From Arctopsyche grandis (lineage: Eukaryota; Arthropoda; Insecta; Trichoptera; Hydropsychidae), in contig NC_135365.1 of NCBI RefSeq assembly GCF_051622035.1, forward strand, positions 14,984,001 to 15,048,000: DNA of 64,000 nt. The letters are read 5' to 3'. Below the pieces are notes generated by a model. The model did not search any database. It saw only the letters and a list, made by a program, of their open reading frames with translations, and was not told the origin of the DNA. The position numbers and the translations under genes were made by a program. Positions within the stretch are counted from its first letter, which is position 1, and every line of letters begins with the position of its first letter. This document shows, in pieces, positions 1-14,600 of this stretch.

Positions 1-284
1 TGGGTTTTGACCATGAGATAAATTATTCAGGAGGTTAAACTACCTTTAAAACTTTTGACATTCATATTACGTGACCTTGGCATTGCATCTTGCTCTCACA
101 CACACAATGCGAACAGAATGCAAGCTGTTTAACTTCATTGCGTGTGTGCTAGTAGGATGCAAGGTGGAAAAATAAGAGCCCTATCACCCTTAAGACCATA
201 AAATTCAACCGTAGTACATTACGTACACATATGTTGCAAATAGATCACCCTCTCCATAAATTCCTCTTTATCATATAATATATA

Positions 285-735
285 TGTATGATATCGCTAT
301 TCCGTCTGTCTGTCTGAGATAACGCTCGCCGTACTATAATAGTCGTTTCGATTCGACATACACATGTACGTCATAGCTAATCCACTGCTAAAACGTACAT
401 ATATAAAAACCTATATATATATATATACTGATAACTACTAATGTTTCCGCTTGGCAGAGAATTTACCGCTATCTATTGAACATTTATGTAATTAATTAAT
501 TATTTTTTCATTGTTTCTATCGGTGTTTTATATTGTTTATATGTAAGTAGGTATGTAGTTTTTACCATTTGAAACAATTAAATATAAATATATTTAAAAG
601 GTATTTTAAAAGACCGCGTGGGGATCGAACACATGACCGACGACATATTTCTTTTAATTTTTTTAAATTTAATAACTTAATATGCCAACACCCATGCGAT
701 GAAATGTCATCGGGTACAACACTAGTTGTTAAAAA
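285..735 (+). repeat. Dispersed repeat family copy (intact)
   Basis: About 450 bp that is clearly related to 14655-14765 plus 15205-15520. Shared stretches include the GATATCGCTATTC start, the TTGGCAGAGAA core and the AATAACTTAATATGCC end. In the second copy the family is split by a hAT-type MITE, so this copy shows the uninterrupted form. No reading frame is conserved between copies. The class is not recognised; a tRNA-like GTTCGAA(T/C) box near the 3' part hints at a SINE, but weakly. Confidence 0.6.
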
Positions 736-3700
736 GAAGGGATCAAAAGTGAAACAATTGACTGTAAACCTTGTCCAAGATGATTTATAAAGTTCACACT
801 GAATATTTTACGTACAAATTATATAAATTTTGTTTAAAATAAGCCAAGAATTGACTAATTACTTAGTAATCACTAATGGATACTAATGATGACATTCTAT
901 AAGGAAACACTTTACCGATTGAGCGATTGCTTTATGCACGCAAATATAAGTTTTGAATTTGTGACCTAGAGATTTTTTGTGCAATAATTATGCTTCAATT
1001 GAATCATTTAAGTGTGTCTAGGGTTTTGTATATGAAGTTCGGTAGTATTATGTGTATGAAGAGGTATCCGGCCACATTCTTCTGGTGTTGCGGATGTGAG
1101 AATATTGCGCAATAGCAACAACAATTCGGCCTCGAGTCTCCATGAGAATGACTCATCTAATAATTGCACCGAAAGTGCTGCTCGTCGTCTGTCTCAATAA
1201 CGATGGCCTGGAACATCTGCTCTCGACCAGATTTTGAACTTGCGTTCGTTCGTCTGACAGTGACCGTCGAAATGGAGCAGAGTAGTCCGGCAAGTGTTCT
1301 TCTGATCGCACCGAATCTTCATTTTTTACGTACATCGTTAGTTACAAGTAGCTCGTGGAAAATAAGAAGTAGGAGGTTGAAAAAAAAAAAGAAGTACCGT
1401 AAGCCCGGTGGAACTATAGTTTATTCTTTTATTTTTGTCTTCAAGCTCGATAGATTATAGTCTAAATTCGTGTCAGGTTTTTTTTCGACACAGCCGTCAT
1501 TTCACAATAGATTTTTCATAGTTGGAATTGGAGCGAATGGTCTCTACATTTGAGGTCTTGAGGTCGAAGAATCGGCTCATATCGAATTTTGTATGGAAGT
1601 TTTTTTCAGTTATTATTTAGAAAATGATACGGTACTTTTCTGAAAATTGCTTTCTTTTTTTGTATGTGTTCAATATCTGCCATATAAATGTTAAAATTGG
1701 CGAATATATAACAAATGTAATAAATAAGCAGGAATAATTGTTTGTTTTTATGTTAGTGGAAACTAACTGCTAAAATTAAATATACAAATGTTGAATATAA
1801 ATTTCAAATGATTTTCCAATATCTGCTAAAGGATATGTACCGAGATATAAGCCGTTATAATTGAAAGTGGCATAAGTCCACTTTTCTTCATTTCGAGAAA
1901 TATCTCGCAAAATATTAATAATGCTTTGCGTTTAACAATATTTAAAAAAAAATACCCTTGGCCTGTAATACGCCTATTCTGCTTTTTTGAGATTCTCAAC
2001 ATATCGAATTAAAATTGTATCTTGGTCAAAATAAACATTTAAACCAATAAAATATTAGTTCTATATAGAGGTTCTATTGTCATATTGTATATGACGAGGA
2101 TATACACTTGATGCCCACAGCCTCCGCCCCCCTTTTTAAAAAAAAAAAAATTTTATAATAGATAAAAGTTGAAGATGAACATGTTAGGAAAAAAACATTT
2201 GTATTTAAAATTGGCACGTTTTATATCAAAAAAATTATATTAAAATTGAATAATATATGCATAATATGCAAATAAAATTCTCTACGCACATTTAAAATCT
2301 GGATGGCTTTTAATGTTTTCATTGAATTCGTACTAAATATTTTGATTTATGTCACGTTTCAGCAATATTTTAATAAAATATAATACAATTCCAAGCGACC
2401 ATTTTTAATGACGATAGTTTATTGTTTGACATGTTTTATTCTTGATGGTTGATGTTTGACATTCAACCCTGCGTTCCTCGTAAATTACAACATTTTATAT
2501 TCGGTATAGTTACTTCAAGTAAAAAAATTAAGCTATATATAAAATGTTTTATAAGTTCGAAGAGGATCTATAAGTTTTATAACTTCAAAGAGTTTTATTT
2601 CAATTCAATTAAAAGAAAAAAAACAACACTGGGCCTAGTGTACTGCCCCCCTAGACTTTGGCCTGTATAAACCTTTAAAAATGTTATCAATTAATTCTAA
2701 GATAAATTGAATACTGAAAAATGTATCTTTTTATTAGTTTTTTTTTTTTGTTAATTTGAATTTGTTATCGCTTCAAAAGTTCTTATAATTAGATGCCCGA
2801 ACTGTAAAAAAATTTAAGGTTGAAAACGAATTTATATTCAGTTCGGAATTGATAATCTGCAGTATGAAAAAAATATAAGATCAGTTGCTATGTAAATTCT
2901 AGCAAAATCATGTTTTGATGGATTTATATAATAGTGCTATAATTATTATTTGATTTTCCTATCGCTGTTTATCAGCATAGCGTAATAAATTATATTTCTA
3001 AATTCGTTGAATTTTTTACAGCGGTTTGATAACTTTCTACTGCTGCAAGTTTTTGCATTGATAAGAACCGTGTCCTTCACTATTTGTTTTTCATAACACT
3101 TTGATAATTCAGTTTTATAATCTGTGGTTTATATATCGGTCGAGCAAATTGGGGTTGTGGGCCACATCCTCATAACACTACACCTTCCTGCCTCGCTCTG
3201 TCGATTAGGATTGTACGAAACGTCACAACGCTTTACTCCATCAAATCAAATATTGCAAATAATCCAGCTGGAGCATCCAACAGATTCGCCAAAGTCGTTT
3301 GTCCTCTATTCAAATTGCGCTTTTTTTTATTTCTGTTGTGACTGGAAAGATGACATCAGCTCGCCAATTTCGGCAATCAGGGGAACCTTGATATGTGTTT
3401 TATTGTGTCGCTCAAATGCACTGTATCAACAAATATTAACCCACACAACGACCGAGCATTGTCCTTACCTTGTGAATCTCTGCATATATTACCATTAGTA
3501 CGGATTTAGTAGTTAGGTTGAATTTAGTGAGGTATGAATTTTTTCATCAATAAACCACAACGTTTTATTGATGTCACCCAAAAATGTAACGTGAACAATG
3601 ATGTGAGACGTTTACCATAATTGGACTAATGTGTCCTTAGTGGGTTATCTGCATTGTCTTATTACATGCGGGTGATAGCGTAACTGTTGAATGATTCAAT

Positions 3701-4094
3701 TTATTCAATAATAATTGTAATAGTGAGCGTCATCGTGAAAGTCATGAGCCTGATAGTGGTTTTATAATGCGTATTTATTGATGATAATAATAGCTTGGAA
3801 TATACGACTCCACCCAACTGCATATCCAGAAGTTTTCAATTAAAAATTGATCAACTTTCTAATATATTTTTATTTTTATATATACAATACATACCAGAAA
3901 GTCCTAACATGTAAACTCCAATGCACTGTCCTGGCCAATTACAAATATTGATAAAAAATTATATTTATACAGTATCATAGAGACATCTATGGACAAATTC
4001 GAAAATACTAATATTTCGAGAAATACATATATTTTACAGAGTGGGTAGCGTATTTATAACGTCAGCAAACTCAATTTTGTAAGAGTCAATTTGG

Positions 4095-4265
4095 TGGAAC
4101 CGTTTTAATGATATCAGATATATTGGCAAACTCTGATAGGAAACGATGGACCAGGAGTCACATACATATATCTCAGGTCTGTTCAGCAACACCGGACCAA
4201 GGAATAAGCATATGACTACTAAGTTGAAAACATTAAACGCTTACCACTGAGCTTTGTTGCTGGTT
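4095..4265 (-). repeat. tRNA-derived SINE fragment
   Basis: It carries the family core read on the minus strand: a run related to CGTTTCCTATCAGAGTTTG preceded by GTGACTCC. The tRNA-like head is degraded (the 3' edge reads as a decayed A box). It is the same family as the copies at 14396, 27905, 30590, 33487, 47590 and 52618. Confidence 0.7.
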
Positions 4266-4626
4266 AAAATTATAAAAATCAAATTTGAATCAATTATATA
4301 AAGAAACTTACTTTTAATCTTAGGCTTTTCAATCGTGCTTCATTTTATTTGCAAGCCAGGCATTTTGTCTGAAAGATTCTATCATCTATTTATGTATGTA
4401 CGTATGTATAGCAATAATACTGATAAAATCATTTACCGTTCGAATTAGTACATTTAGATAAAAAAAATATATATGTATATACATATGTATATATTGGGAT
4501 AGAAAACAAATCCTTATAAACATGGTAAAGTAAAAAAACTGACCTAATAAACGCATAGAACGGAAATATCCCAAGACTCGTTTTCCCAACTTCATTTATC
4601 GGCCCGGCAAATAAAAATAATGCCCC

Positions 4627-5144
4627 TCTCTAAAATAACTCGCACGACAGATTCGGTTCTCGCCCGGCAAATCGAACGTCAAATGGGGGCTGTCAGTAAC
4701 AAAAATAAATACCAACCCTAACAACCTAATCTTAAATGTGGTAATTGGATTATTAGTCACATTGCGATCGCCCAAAAGACACTTTTTGCCATGAAAATCG
4801 CGAATATGGAATATTTGGCACTCGAGTTCTCGTTAGTATGATAGTTATCGTTAGAATGGTGGACTTTTCGGTTGCCAGATATTCCGTTATAGAGATTTTA
4901 GTGACTTGGGCGAGCGCTTTGTGACCAATAATCACCGAACCCTTAAATGTATAGGGCCAACCCTAACTTAACCTAACCCTTATATAAATAAGTGTTGGCT
5001 GCTAAGATATTACAATTACCCAGTGAAAATGTAACTGGTTATGATTTCACTGAAACGTCAAATTTTATTTTTATTACTGGCAATCCGTTTGACGTTTGAT
5101 TTGCCGGGCGAACGCCGATTTTGTCGTTTGAGCTATTTTAGAGA
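4627..5144. mobile_element. TIR DNA element (MITE) carrying a nested element
   Basis: The two ends are inverted repeats of about 85 bp: TCTCTAAAATA and the CGCCCGGCAAATC motif at the left reappear in reverse at the right (ends at 5144). No transposase frame is present. A second, smaller TIR element (about 4745-4941) sits inside. No convincing target duplication was found, so the superfamily is open. Confidence 0.65.
4745..4941. mobile_element. Small TIR MITE, nested (copy 1)
   Basis: About 195 bp with imperfect inverted ends of about 35 bp (ATTATTAGTCAC...CGCCCAA against the reverse of the right end). A second copy lies at about 8638-8847 in an Unc-115 intron; both share ATGAAAATCGCGAATA and the end TCACCGAACCC. 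There is no coding potential. Confidence 0.6.
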
Positions 5145-5635
5145 TGTTAATTTGACATTTGTCGTGTAATTTATTTTACAGCCGTGCCAAAAATATTATC
5201 CCGATTTTTTTATTGCTCAATGTATGTATGTAATCGGCATTGAAATAATTCAATGCTACATTTTATATACATTATTATTTTATTACAAGCCCTATTACAT
5301 AATTGTCGCCCATCGTGTGTTCGGTTGCACGTATGTAATGTATTATAGATTTATTTTAAAGTGTGTCATTAGGTTGACATGTGTGATAGCATTTCAAAGG
5401 GGTTATCAGTGTGTTATTTGAGCGATGTGTTAATGCAAAGAATTAACACCTCGTAGTGCATTTGTAGTATGTGCCGACACTGAAATTCTCTATAAGTTGT
5501 CTTTAGTTGCATCATTTGTTATTCATTAACAAATGAAATCAATTATTTCACGTTGACGTGTTTAAATTATCTCACATGACTGATTTGCTTCCTTGTTGAA
5601 TGTGTAATTAATTTTTATTTACAATTTTGTTACAG

Positions 5636-8600
5636 GTAAAGCTTACTGTCAAGCATGCAACAAAAAATGCTCCGGAGAGGTTCTTCGCGTAACCGACAAA
5701 TACTTCCACATGAGCTGTTTCGTATGTCGAACATGCAATACGTCGTTAGCACACGGAGGATTTTTTTGCAAAGATGGAGTTTATTACTGTCCACAGGTTA
5801 GTCGAGTTTACGTTTATTTCCGATTTGTCCTTTGAAAGTCACATTACAAACGAGTTTTGCGACATTAAAAACCACATGTCTTTTGCATGTATTGCGTTAA
5901 TGATTAATAAAAATTTTATTCTCTCGTATTACAGGACTACCAGAAGTCATTTGGTACAAGATGTGCCACTTGTAATAGTTACGTAGAAGGCGAAGTCGTC
6001 TCTGCACTGGGAAACACTTACCATCAGAAATGTTTCACCTGTGCAAGATGCAGGCAAGCCTTCCCGTCTGGCGAGAAAGTAACCTACACTGGCAAAGAAG
6101 TTTTATGTCAAAAATGTGTGAATGTACCCGTGAAAGAGGTGGCACGAAATCAAACCGCTAGTCCGACCACCAGCAATCCCAATGGTACTATTTACTCACT
6201 TTACACACTGAAATAGTTGCAAGTACATGTTTAAAATACTTTTTTTTATTTATAGAATGTGCTGGTTGTAACCAAGAACTATCCGAAGGGCAAGCGTTAG
6301 TTGCTTTAGATAGGTATGTAAAATTGTTATCGATGATACGTTGTTTTTAAAGTATCTTTTTTAAATATTATTATCTTATTTTTTCCAGACAATGGCATAT
6401 GTGGTGCTTTTCTTGTCGCGCTTGCGGTTGTGTTCTGCACGGCGAATATATGGGCAGGGATGGAATCCCATATTGCGAAAAGGATTACCAACGACTGTAC
6501 GGGGTTAGGTGTGCGTACTGTTCAAGATTCATCTCCGGCAAAGTCTTACAGGTTCAATTATATTCATTGTTGTTGTTGAAATTAAATCTAATGCTTAAAG
6601 CAGTGTTTTATTTCTCTATTATTTTTTATAGGCTGGAGACAATCATCATTTTCATCCTACGTGTGCTCGTTGTACTAAGTGCGGTGATCCTTTCGGCGAT
6701 GGAGAAGAAATGTTTCTGCAGGGTTCGAATAATATATATTTTTTTTATCAAGTATGCTCATTTTTTTTATTTTTTGTAATTCTGTTTTATTTTAATTTAG
6801 GCGGAGCTATCTGGCATCCTCGTTGTGGTCCAGGACCTGGACTTGAAAGCATTCCACCTACTAATGGACATGCAACCGATTCGGAAGTTGACCGAGCATC
6901 TAGCGTTGCTGCTAGTGATATGCAGGTAAAAAAGAGAAGAATAAATGAAGTTTTAGCGTTTTTTTTTCCTTTATAGTAATTTAACTTTTCATTTTTTTAA
7001 TAATTCTACATATATTAAAGCTTTTGTCGTTGTTTTTTTTTATTATTATTATTTGTAAATCGACAATGTTTGCATGATTTATTATACTTAATGTAAATAT
7101 AATATTTTATTTCCATATAATTTCGTGTTCTGTATCATAATAGCATATTGATTTAATTTAGTTTTTATTGTATTATATTAAAATTATTAGTTTTGATCAA
7201 TGTGTCTTGCCGGTGATGACGTATGAATGCAAAACATGGACATTGAACGACAGAATGTTGCATAAGGTACAATGCACTTAAAGAAGTGTGGAACGCTGTG
7301 TGCTTGGCATAACGAAGAGAGATATAAAACGGAATACGTGGGTTTAGAAGTATGACAAAAGTGGTTGATGTAATGGTGAGAATAAAGAAATTGAAATTGC
7401 AATGGGTGGGTCACATTGCTAGAAAAACAGATAAAAGAAGTGCTCGAATGGTACACGAGATAATGTAAAAGGGTGTAAGCAAGGCCAAAGGGAAGATGGA
7501 TATGTGTGGAAGAAATATGTGTGGAATGAGATGAATGAGAGTTTCTCAAAACAGAGACGAATGGAAGCGTGTTGGAGAGGCCTTGGATGGATGGCGAATG
7601 GCAGTGAATGATGATGATGAGTCATGAATGCAGAGATCTTCACTGGGTGTTCAATCACTAGTACTAATTAGTGTTTTTTTATTTTAATTTTAAATACTTC
7701 GCTTTATAAGTACGATGCTAAAAATAAGCATGTAGTGTTTAATTTTATTTTAAATGCTGAAAGAGTTTTATTTTGCATTTTGTTATGTGTTTGTTTGTTT
7801 TTATAACATTTTACAGTTTTCGATGCGATCCCGAACTCCCAGTCTGAACGGTTCCCTATACAGTCCTTATAATAGTATTAATAGAAAGGTTTGTTTTTAT
7901 TTTATTTTTGTTTTATATTTTTCATAGCAATGCATTTTATCCTACATAGTAATTTTAATTTATTATTTATTTTACATTATACATTTGTGGTGGTATTACA
8001 AACACATTATTAAATTTATAACATTATGTTTCAGCAATTCGGCAGTTACTGGAGTCGTGTGGGTTCTCCGGGATTGATTCTTCGCGAATATGGAGGACGA
8101 AGTGGTTCGGCCACTGACGGTGCATCAAGCGCACCTCATCGCATATTGACATACAGTTATTTGACGGAGCAGCCTACTCAGGGCTATTTACGCCGACCGA
8201 TTGAACCTTACGATCGTCCACCTACGAGTCCCCATTTCCACCGACCGCACTGTAATATACTTATACATACATCACACGTTTTATTTATTGATGTACTGTA
8301 CATAGATTGTTTTGTGACCCCATCAATTTCGGTTTTATAGCGTCCAATTCATCAAGAGGAGGTACGCTATACTCTCGTAGCAGTTCGAAAAGCTCTCAAC
8401 GTCCCGGTATGCGTGTCCTTGTCGATTCCATACGTAGTGAAACACCAAGACCGAAATCTCCAGCCATGAATAATGAGGTAAATTGTTTTACAATTTGTTT
8501 TATATTACTAATAGTGGTTATTTATAATATAAACCGCTTATACATGGCTAATCTAATAGTATATTTATTTGGATATTTAACGACAGCCAATTAAAAAACA

Positions 8601-11600
8601 AATTACACACACAACGAATGGTCATTGTTTAGGAAAACGGATTATTCCGCATATTTTGATCACGCAAATGATAATTATTGCTATGAAAATCGCGAATACG
8701 GAGTATCTGGTAGTCGAGTTTTCGTTAGTATGATAGTTTGCGTATGTGACTCTCAATGGATGGAATATTCGGGTTGCAGATGATCCGTATTGGACATTTT
8801 AATGACGTTTGCGAGATCGCTCTGTGCTGAAAAATCACCGAACCCACTGTTTTATATATAAGATATATTGGTTTTGATTTATTTTGTGTTTTTTAGGAAC
8901 CGATTGAACTTGCGCATTATCCAGCTGCTAGTAAACCACCTCCAGGATACAAACCAAAGATAGAACGGGATGATTTTCCTGCTCCTCCCTATCCATATAC
9001 TGATCCTGGTGCGTGTATTAAAATGTTTATATATGTGTGAAGTATTGATTGATGAAGTATTAATTTGTTATTTTCGTATTTGAATGAAAGAACGTCGTCG
9101 TCGTTGGTCCGACACGTATAAAGGAGTTCCTGTATCTGATGAAGAAGAAAATGGAGAATCAAATGGAAAAGTTAACGGTAAATCTGGTTAGTTGTTTTTT
9201 TTTTATTATTTTTTAATTTTTTTTAATATATAATGTTATTTGTTATATAATGTAGCATTCGTTTTTTGTAATCATTCATTATTTGCAGAGGTCAGAGATC
9301 CACAGTTGAAAAAAGAAGAACAAGAGTTATCCAAAATTGAAACTGGAATGGCTAAAGTATTCCTAAAGAATGTAAAAGACAGGGAAAAGGTTAAGCAATG
9401 GAAAAAAGCTAATTTAGATCCTAGGAATGCTAGCAGGTACGATACAGCGGATGAAGTTAATCGAATATCGTCCGGTTTGAAGTCGTACGTTAGTATGAAT
9501 GTGTCATTAATTATATTTCAGAACACCTTCGGCTAGTAAAGAACCCACGTATCGTTTACGCTACGAATCGCCCGTTGGCGCATCTCCTAGCCGTAATGTT
9601 GATCATCCACGTCTTTTTGACGAAGAAGAATATTCTTTAACTATGGATAGATCGAGCAGTTACAGGGGCAGTGTTGGCAGGTCTGTTGGTCAAATTCCTA
9701 GTTACAATGGTGAGTTTCAATTTTTATTATTCGTCTTAATTTTTAATTATCATAAAATGTTAAATAATATGAATAAAAGGCTTTCAGTTCAGTTATATCA
9801 TTTAAAAACATTGACAGTTTATAATTAAATTCAATATGAGAAAGCTAATCTTGAACAAGTTCATCGTTTTTCAGTAACAAAAATGATTTTTATTAATCCA
9901 AAATCAATTGTCTAATATATACAGTCAAAGCCTTTCTTTTTAAATATTTTTATGTGAATTTTATTATTATTTTAGATTATTTTTCATGAATTTATGTTAT
10001 AATTAGGTTTTAACGTATCTTATATGAAAAGTGCAATAATAGTAATATATCAGATATTCTTTGCAGATATTCCTTGATATCATGCAAATAAGTATGTAGT
10101 TTATAAATTGCAACATTTTTTACTTTTTTGGAAAATATTTAAATCATCATTTAAAATATTATGCGAAATTTAACACTTTGCTAATCATTTTGATTGTATG
10201 CTTAGTATTTTTTCCATAAATATTATGCAAAGGTATCTGCTATAAATATTATAACTTTAGTATTAAATACGTACATATCTGCATTGGTATAATATTTTGC
10301 TTGAGTATTAAATTTGTTAGAAATGACAGAAGTCATTTATAATTTATATATACATATATATATATATGTATGTATGTATAAGTAGCTCTAAATTTGCCAA
10401 TGAATTTAGCCAATGTCACCAAATTTAATACGATAATTTACGAAAATAAAACTACATGTTCTATATTTTGGATCAAAATTCTTAAATCTTTCCAATGAAT
10501 TTGAAAGATAATCAAAAAGGTGAGAAGCATGAATTTTAATGGATAGCGTGACATTCATTAATAATATAAGTTACCGAGATCTCATTTTTGAATTATACTA
10601 AGTCGCTTCATAATATATATTTTTCGTTCATATAATTTCGTATATTATTATATATTATATTTGCTTTAATATTTATGAGGCTTTTTTTATTAGTACGTAT
10701 GTTGTGTAGTCTAGTTTATTTTGTGATTGTTTTTCATATTTTTTGTTATAATTTTATATGAATGCTTTGTTTGACGCTTTTTTTATATCTATTGTACGTT
10801 TTAATTTTGTTTCAATTCAAGTTTTTTATCGTAAGAGTTTTTCACAGCTCGTATTGGTTTTATAAATTATCATTTTTTTCTTATTTTCACTCCGGACTTC
10901 ATATCATTTACGTTATTATTTCGATTGAATGAATATATGTAATATTGATTATGTTTAGTATTTATTTGGTATGCTATATTTTGTATGATTTGCCTTATCA
11001 ATATTTTTTATGCACTATTGATATCTCTGTGAAGTAATCCGCGCTAGTCAATACATGTATATAAATACAATTTATTTCACATACTACATTTATATAGAGG
11101 TTGTGTATTTTATATTCACATACTTAGAATACCAATCTAAAAATTGAATTGAAAAGCTTTGACTATACAATCGCTTGACTATACAATTGTTACCTAGCAC
11201 AGAAATATATTATGTAATTCTCGATGTTGAATTTGAAAACTTGTTTTTTATGCCGTTCATTTTTCACGCACATAAAATCCGTTACCTGTGTATCAATTTC
11301 GAATAGAATCATTCCAAATTTTTGCATCTTTTGAACGTACATTCACTGTCTAATCAAAATTATACATATATATATTTTGGTGATTGTAACTGTGTTCCTT
11401 TTTTCTGTTTGTGTTTTATTTTCCGTTGTATTATTTTGTAATCTTGTGTTGTGCTAGTGATGCACGTGACTTCCCGACCTGGATATTCTCTCAAGTCGTC
11501 AACACTACCGGCTACCATACATACAAATGGATGTAATGTGAGTATTTATCGCTTACAATTAATTATCTCAAATGAACTGTTCTTGATTGTAAATTATTAC

Positions 11601-14600
11601 ATGGTATTTTTTTTATTAAATGAAATTTTGACGGTTATTTCAAGAGCATTTCATTTGATAAGTCACAACACGCATGCTGTTTTATCGACGCTTTATAAAT
11701 AAATCTGATTTTATTTTAGTTGATGTGTGCTAACATTGTCTAAAGCTGATGTGTAGATTTTAAATAAATCAGGTTTATTTAAATCACTCGCCTGTATGAA
11801 AACTACATCAAGTTTTTAACTGAAATATGAAAAATCATTGATTTAATTTAATTTTGATGTAGTTTTTCTTTGGCGATTTATTCAATCAGCTTACAGGAAT
11901 AGTAGGAAAATGTTACGGTAACTACGGTTATGAATAAACATATGTATATATTATATATTAGTTGACAGGTTTGTGCTACGGTTGTTAGAGTTTAAATAAC
12001 GGTGATCTTTGGCAAATTCACTAGGGCGGTTACAGTTGACTGTAAAATAATGATTTTTATATTATTCAAAATTTTTTTGATTTTTATGACTGAACCAATT
12101 GGCTTTTTTTTATTTCTGATGATAATATTCATACTTGGATGTGGTTTCTTTTTGCTATATTTCGCAGTCGTTTCATCATTGAGGCAAGTGCCCAAACCAG
12201 GTTATGGGCTGGGTGCCAGATCACATACTTTTTCCTCCAGCACTGGTGTAAGTTTTAGAAGTGAAACATTTACAAGATTAATTAAGTAGGCAAATAGTGT
12301 ATTTTAGATTTAAAAATTTTGTACATACACATTAAATAGCTATTTTTTTAATTGAAAAAAATATATAATATGTGAATTTCACAATTTTACTGTATAATTT
12401 TTGGATTTAAAATAAACAAATTGATTGAATTTGAAACATTGGATGTAATTTGTTAGGATTTCTTTTTTATGTTTTGATGTTTTGTGCAACTTTTTCATGC
12501 GATGGCACGCATCATGTCCAGACATTTTTTTTTTTTTAAAATTCACGTACATACATATTCCCGCACAGTATTCATTCATTCAATTATTAAAATGGCAATA
12601 TTTAATTGGAATTTATATGTGATGTATGACATTGTTAATGATTTCGTTTTACAGGGAGATTTTTCATTCAGCGGCCTTGGTGATAAAACGCACAGTACAG
12701 AATTCAGCAGTGGAAAATCTGATAGTGAGTTGCTCCATTTCGAAATCATTTTATAAGATAAAAAATAAATACTAATACTAATATTACCTTCATTAACTTT
12801 ACCGCTTATTTTTACTTTAATACATCCACTAACATCTACTGAGAAGAACGATTTTATACTGTCTTAATGTATTTTGGCACCGAGTTTGAATACTCATTGC
12901 ATATATGGAAGAAATATTGTTACTGTTTAATCATGACCTATGTTTCTAGTTGCATGTTTCACTGCTACATATGGTTTATGACGTAGGAAATGTATTTTTC
13001 TTAACTCTATAATCGTCATCATTGTAATTAACCTATATTTTATTTTATATTCTCATTTAGAGGGATAGAAAAATAACAGATTTTGAACCATAAATTTGTA
13101 TATCTTAGAAATTATTCCGTTTCTACAAGCCTCTTCTACATATATTTCACTTTGCTAATTATTTATAAATTTCGTGGACTTATTTAAGTACTCTGTCATT
13201 ATTTGTATAATAATCTAATATATAATTTCGAAAGTGACTTTGTAACTATGTATTTAAGGTTTGTTGGGAACATTGAAAACAAATCAAAGTTTCTAAGACG
13301 ACGATATCGATTCAAATAAATTTAATAAAATAACAAATTAATGTTTACTGTTAGATTGTTTTGCCATGTTTAAGCTATTTATATTACAAATACCGAGCGA
13401 AGCCAGGTAAAAACACTACTCGAATATATAATTTCGAAAGAGACTGTATGTATGTATGTATGTTTGTCTGTCTGTCTGTTTGGTTCGTAAAATCCGTGAC
13501 GTTCAATTTAATAAAAAAACAAATGAATATTCAAATAAATTTAATAAAATTTTTACTATTTAAGCGGTTTATATTACAAATACCGAGCGGAGCCGGGTAA
13601 AACGCTAGTATTCATTATATTAAAAAAATACATAGGATTTTCCACATATTATAAGTTCATATAATTTTTAGGTGTTACGAATAAGAGTTTTATTCAAATA
13701 CTACAATATGTATGATAATTGTAAATTTTGAATTATTGAAAGTATTCAATAAGTGTATATAAACTAAAAAGTATTGCTTACGCTTTATTTATTGCTATTT
13801 AACAGTTTCCGGAGGATCCATCACAGATGTTGACCGAAGTGCTATGGTAAGATTTTTAAATAAATATACTTATATGTATGTGTGTAATATGTTGTCAAAC
13901 AGCAAACCCGATGAATTTCTCACATTTGCTTATGAACGAAATAGTTTCACGTTAGGTTGAATCACTTTTGCCTTGTACATTTGTACGTACACTACTACTA
14001 CTACACTGCGTTGCATGTTCCACAAAATTAAGATTTATCATTAAAAAAACAATAAAAGATTCATGCATAAATATTTCGCTCTGAATAGAATCAGACTTTG
14101 TATTATAATAAAAGGCATTTCAATGTCAAAAATATTTATTTGGGAATTTGGTTTGATACAATTAATTAGTGCATGGGTTTCATCACGTTTGGATTTACAT
14201 CATCGTAGTTTGATTTCAATGTACATAACATATTAAGGTCCGTTTATATTATCCAGCACTGCACGTCAACAGCTCGGCACAGCACTGCACTGAAGACTAC
14301 TTTTGTTCATACTATACAGCACCGCTCGTTTTCGGTACGTTCATTCTTGTTTTGATGAGTGCAAAGCAAAATGGCTTACATATACATACATTGACATAGT
14401 GGGTAGGAAGATTTTTTCCAATTATAATGGAGGAACCGTTTCAACAATGAAATCAGATAAATTGGCAAACTCTGGAAAGGAAACGATAGACTTGGAATCA
14501 CAAATATCTAAGTCTGCCCAGCATAAATTAAAGATTAGCACGGGATCTAGCCCGGTAACCTCTCAGTGCTTAACATAAACCATACTACTGGCTATCGGTG

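Larger units (their letters stand above)
1..5635. other. Upstream flank or 5' intron of Unc-115, repeat-rich
   Basis: No coding exon could be supported here, although the Unc-115 reading frame must start upstream of 5636. The region is AT-rich. It holds a repeat family copy (about 285-735), a SINE (about 4095-4265) and a TIR element with another TIR element nested in it (4627-5144). A less AT-rich stretch at about 1030-1370 could hold a promoter or 5' exon, but no splice pair or start could be tied to it. The rest shows only low-complexity AT sequence. Confidence 0.6.
12725..13805. other. Unc-115 intron carrying tandem Helitron-like elements
   Basis: An AT-rich intron. The only structure recognised is the pair of Helitron-like elements at 13214-13607. 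Confidence 0.6.

Noticed and set aside
1164..1460. 98-codon frame as a 5' exon of Unc-115
   Set aside because: It starts at a non-ATG codon, has no LIM-like content and no convincing donor leading to the exon at 5636.
3124..3498. 124-codon plus-strand frame, and a minus-strand string resembling a motor-domain piece
   Set aside because: No splice sites, no start context and no extended similarity that I can support.
4959..4982. Telomere-like CCTAA repeats
   Set aside because: Only irregular single units in a transposon-rich context.
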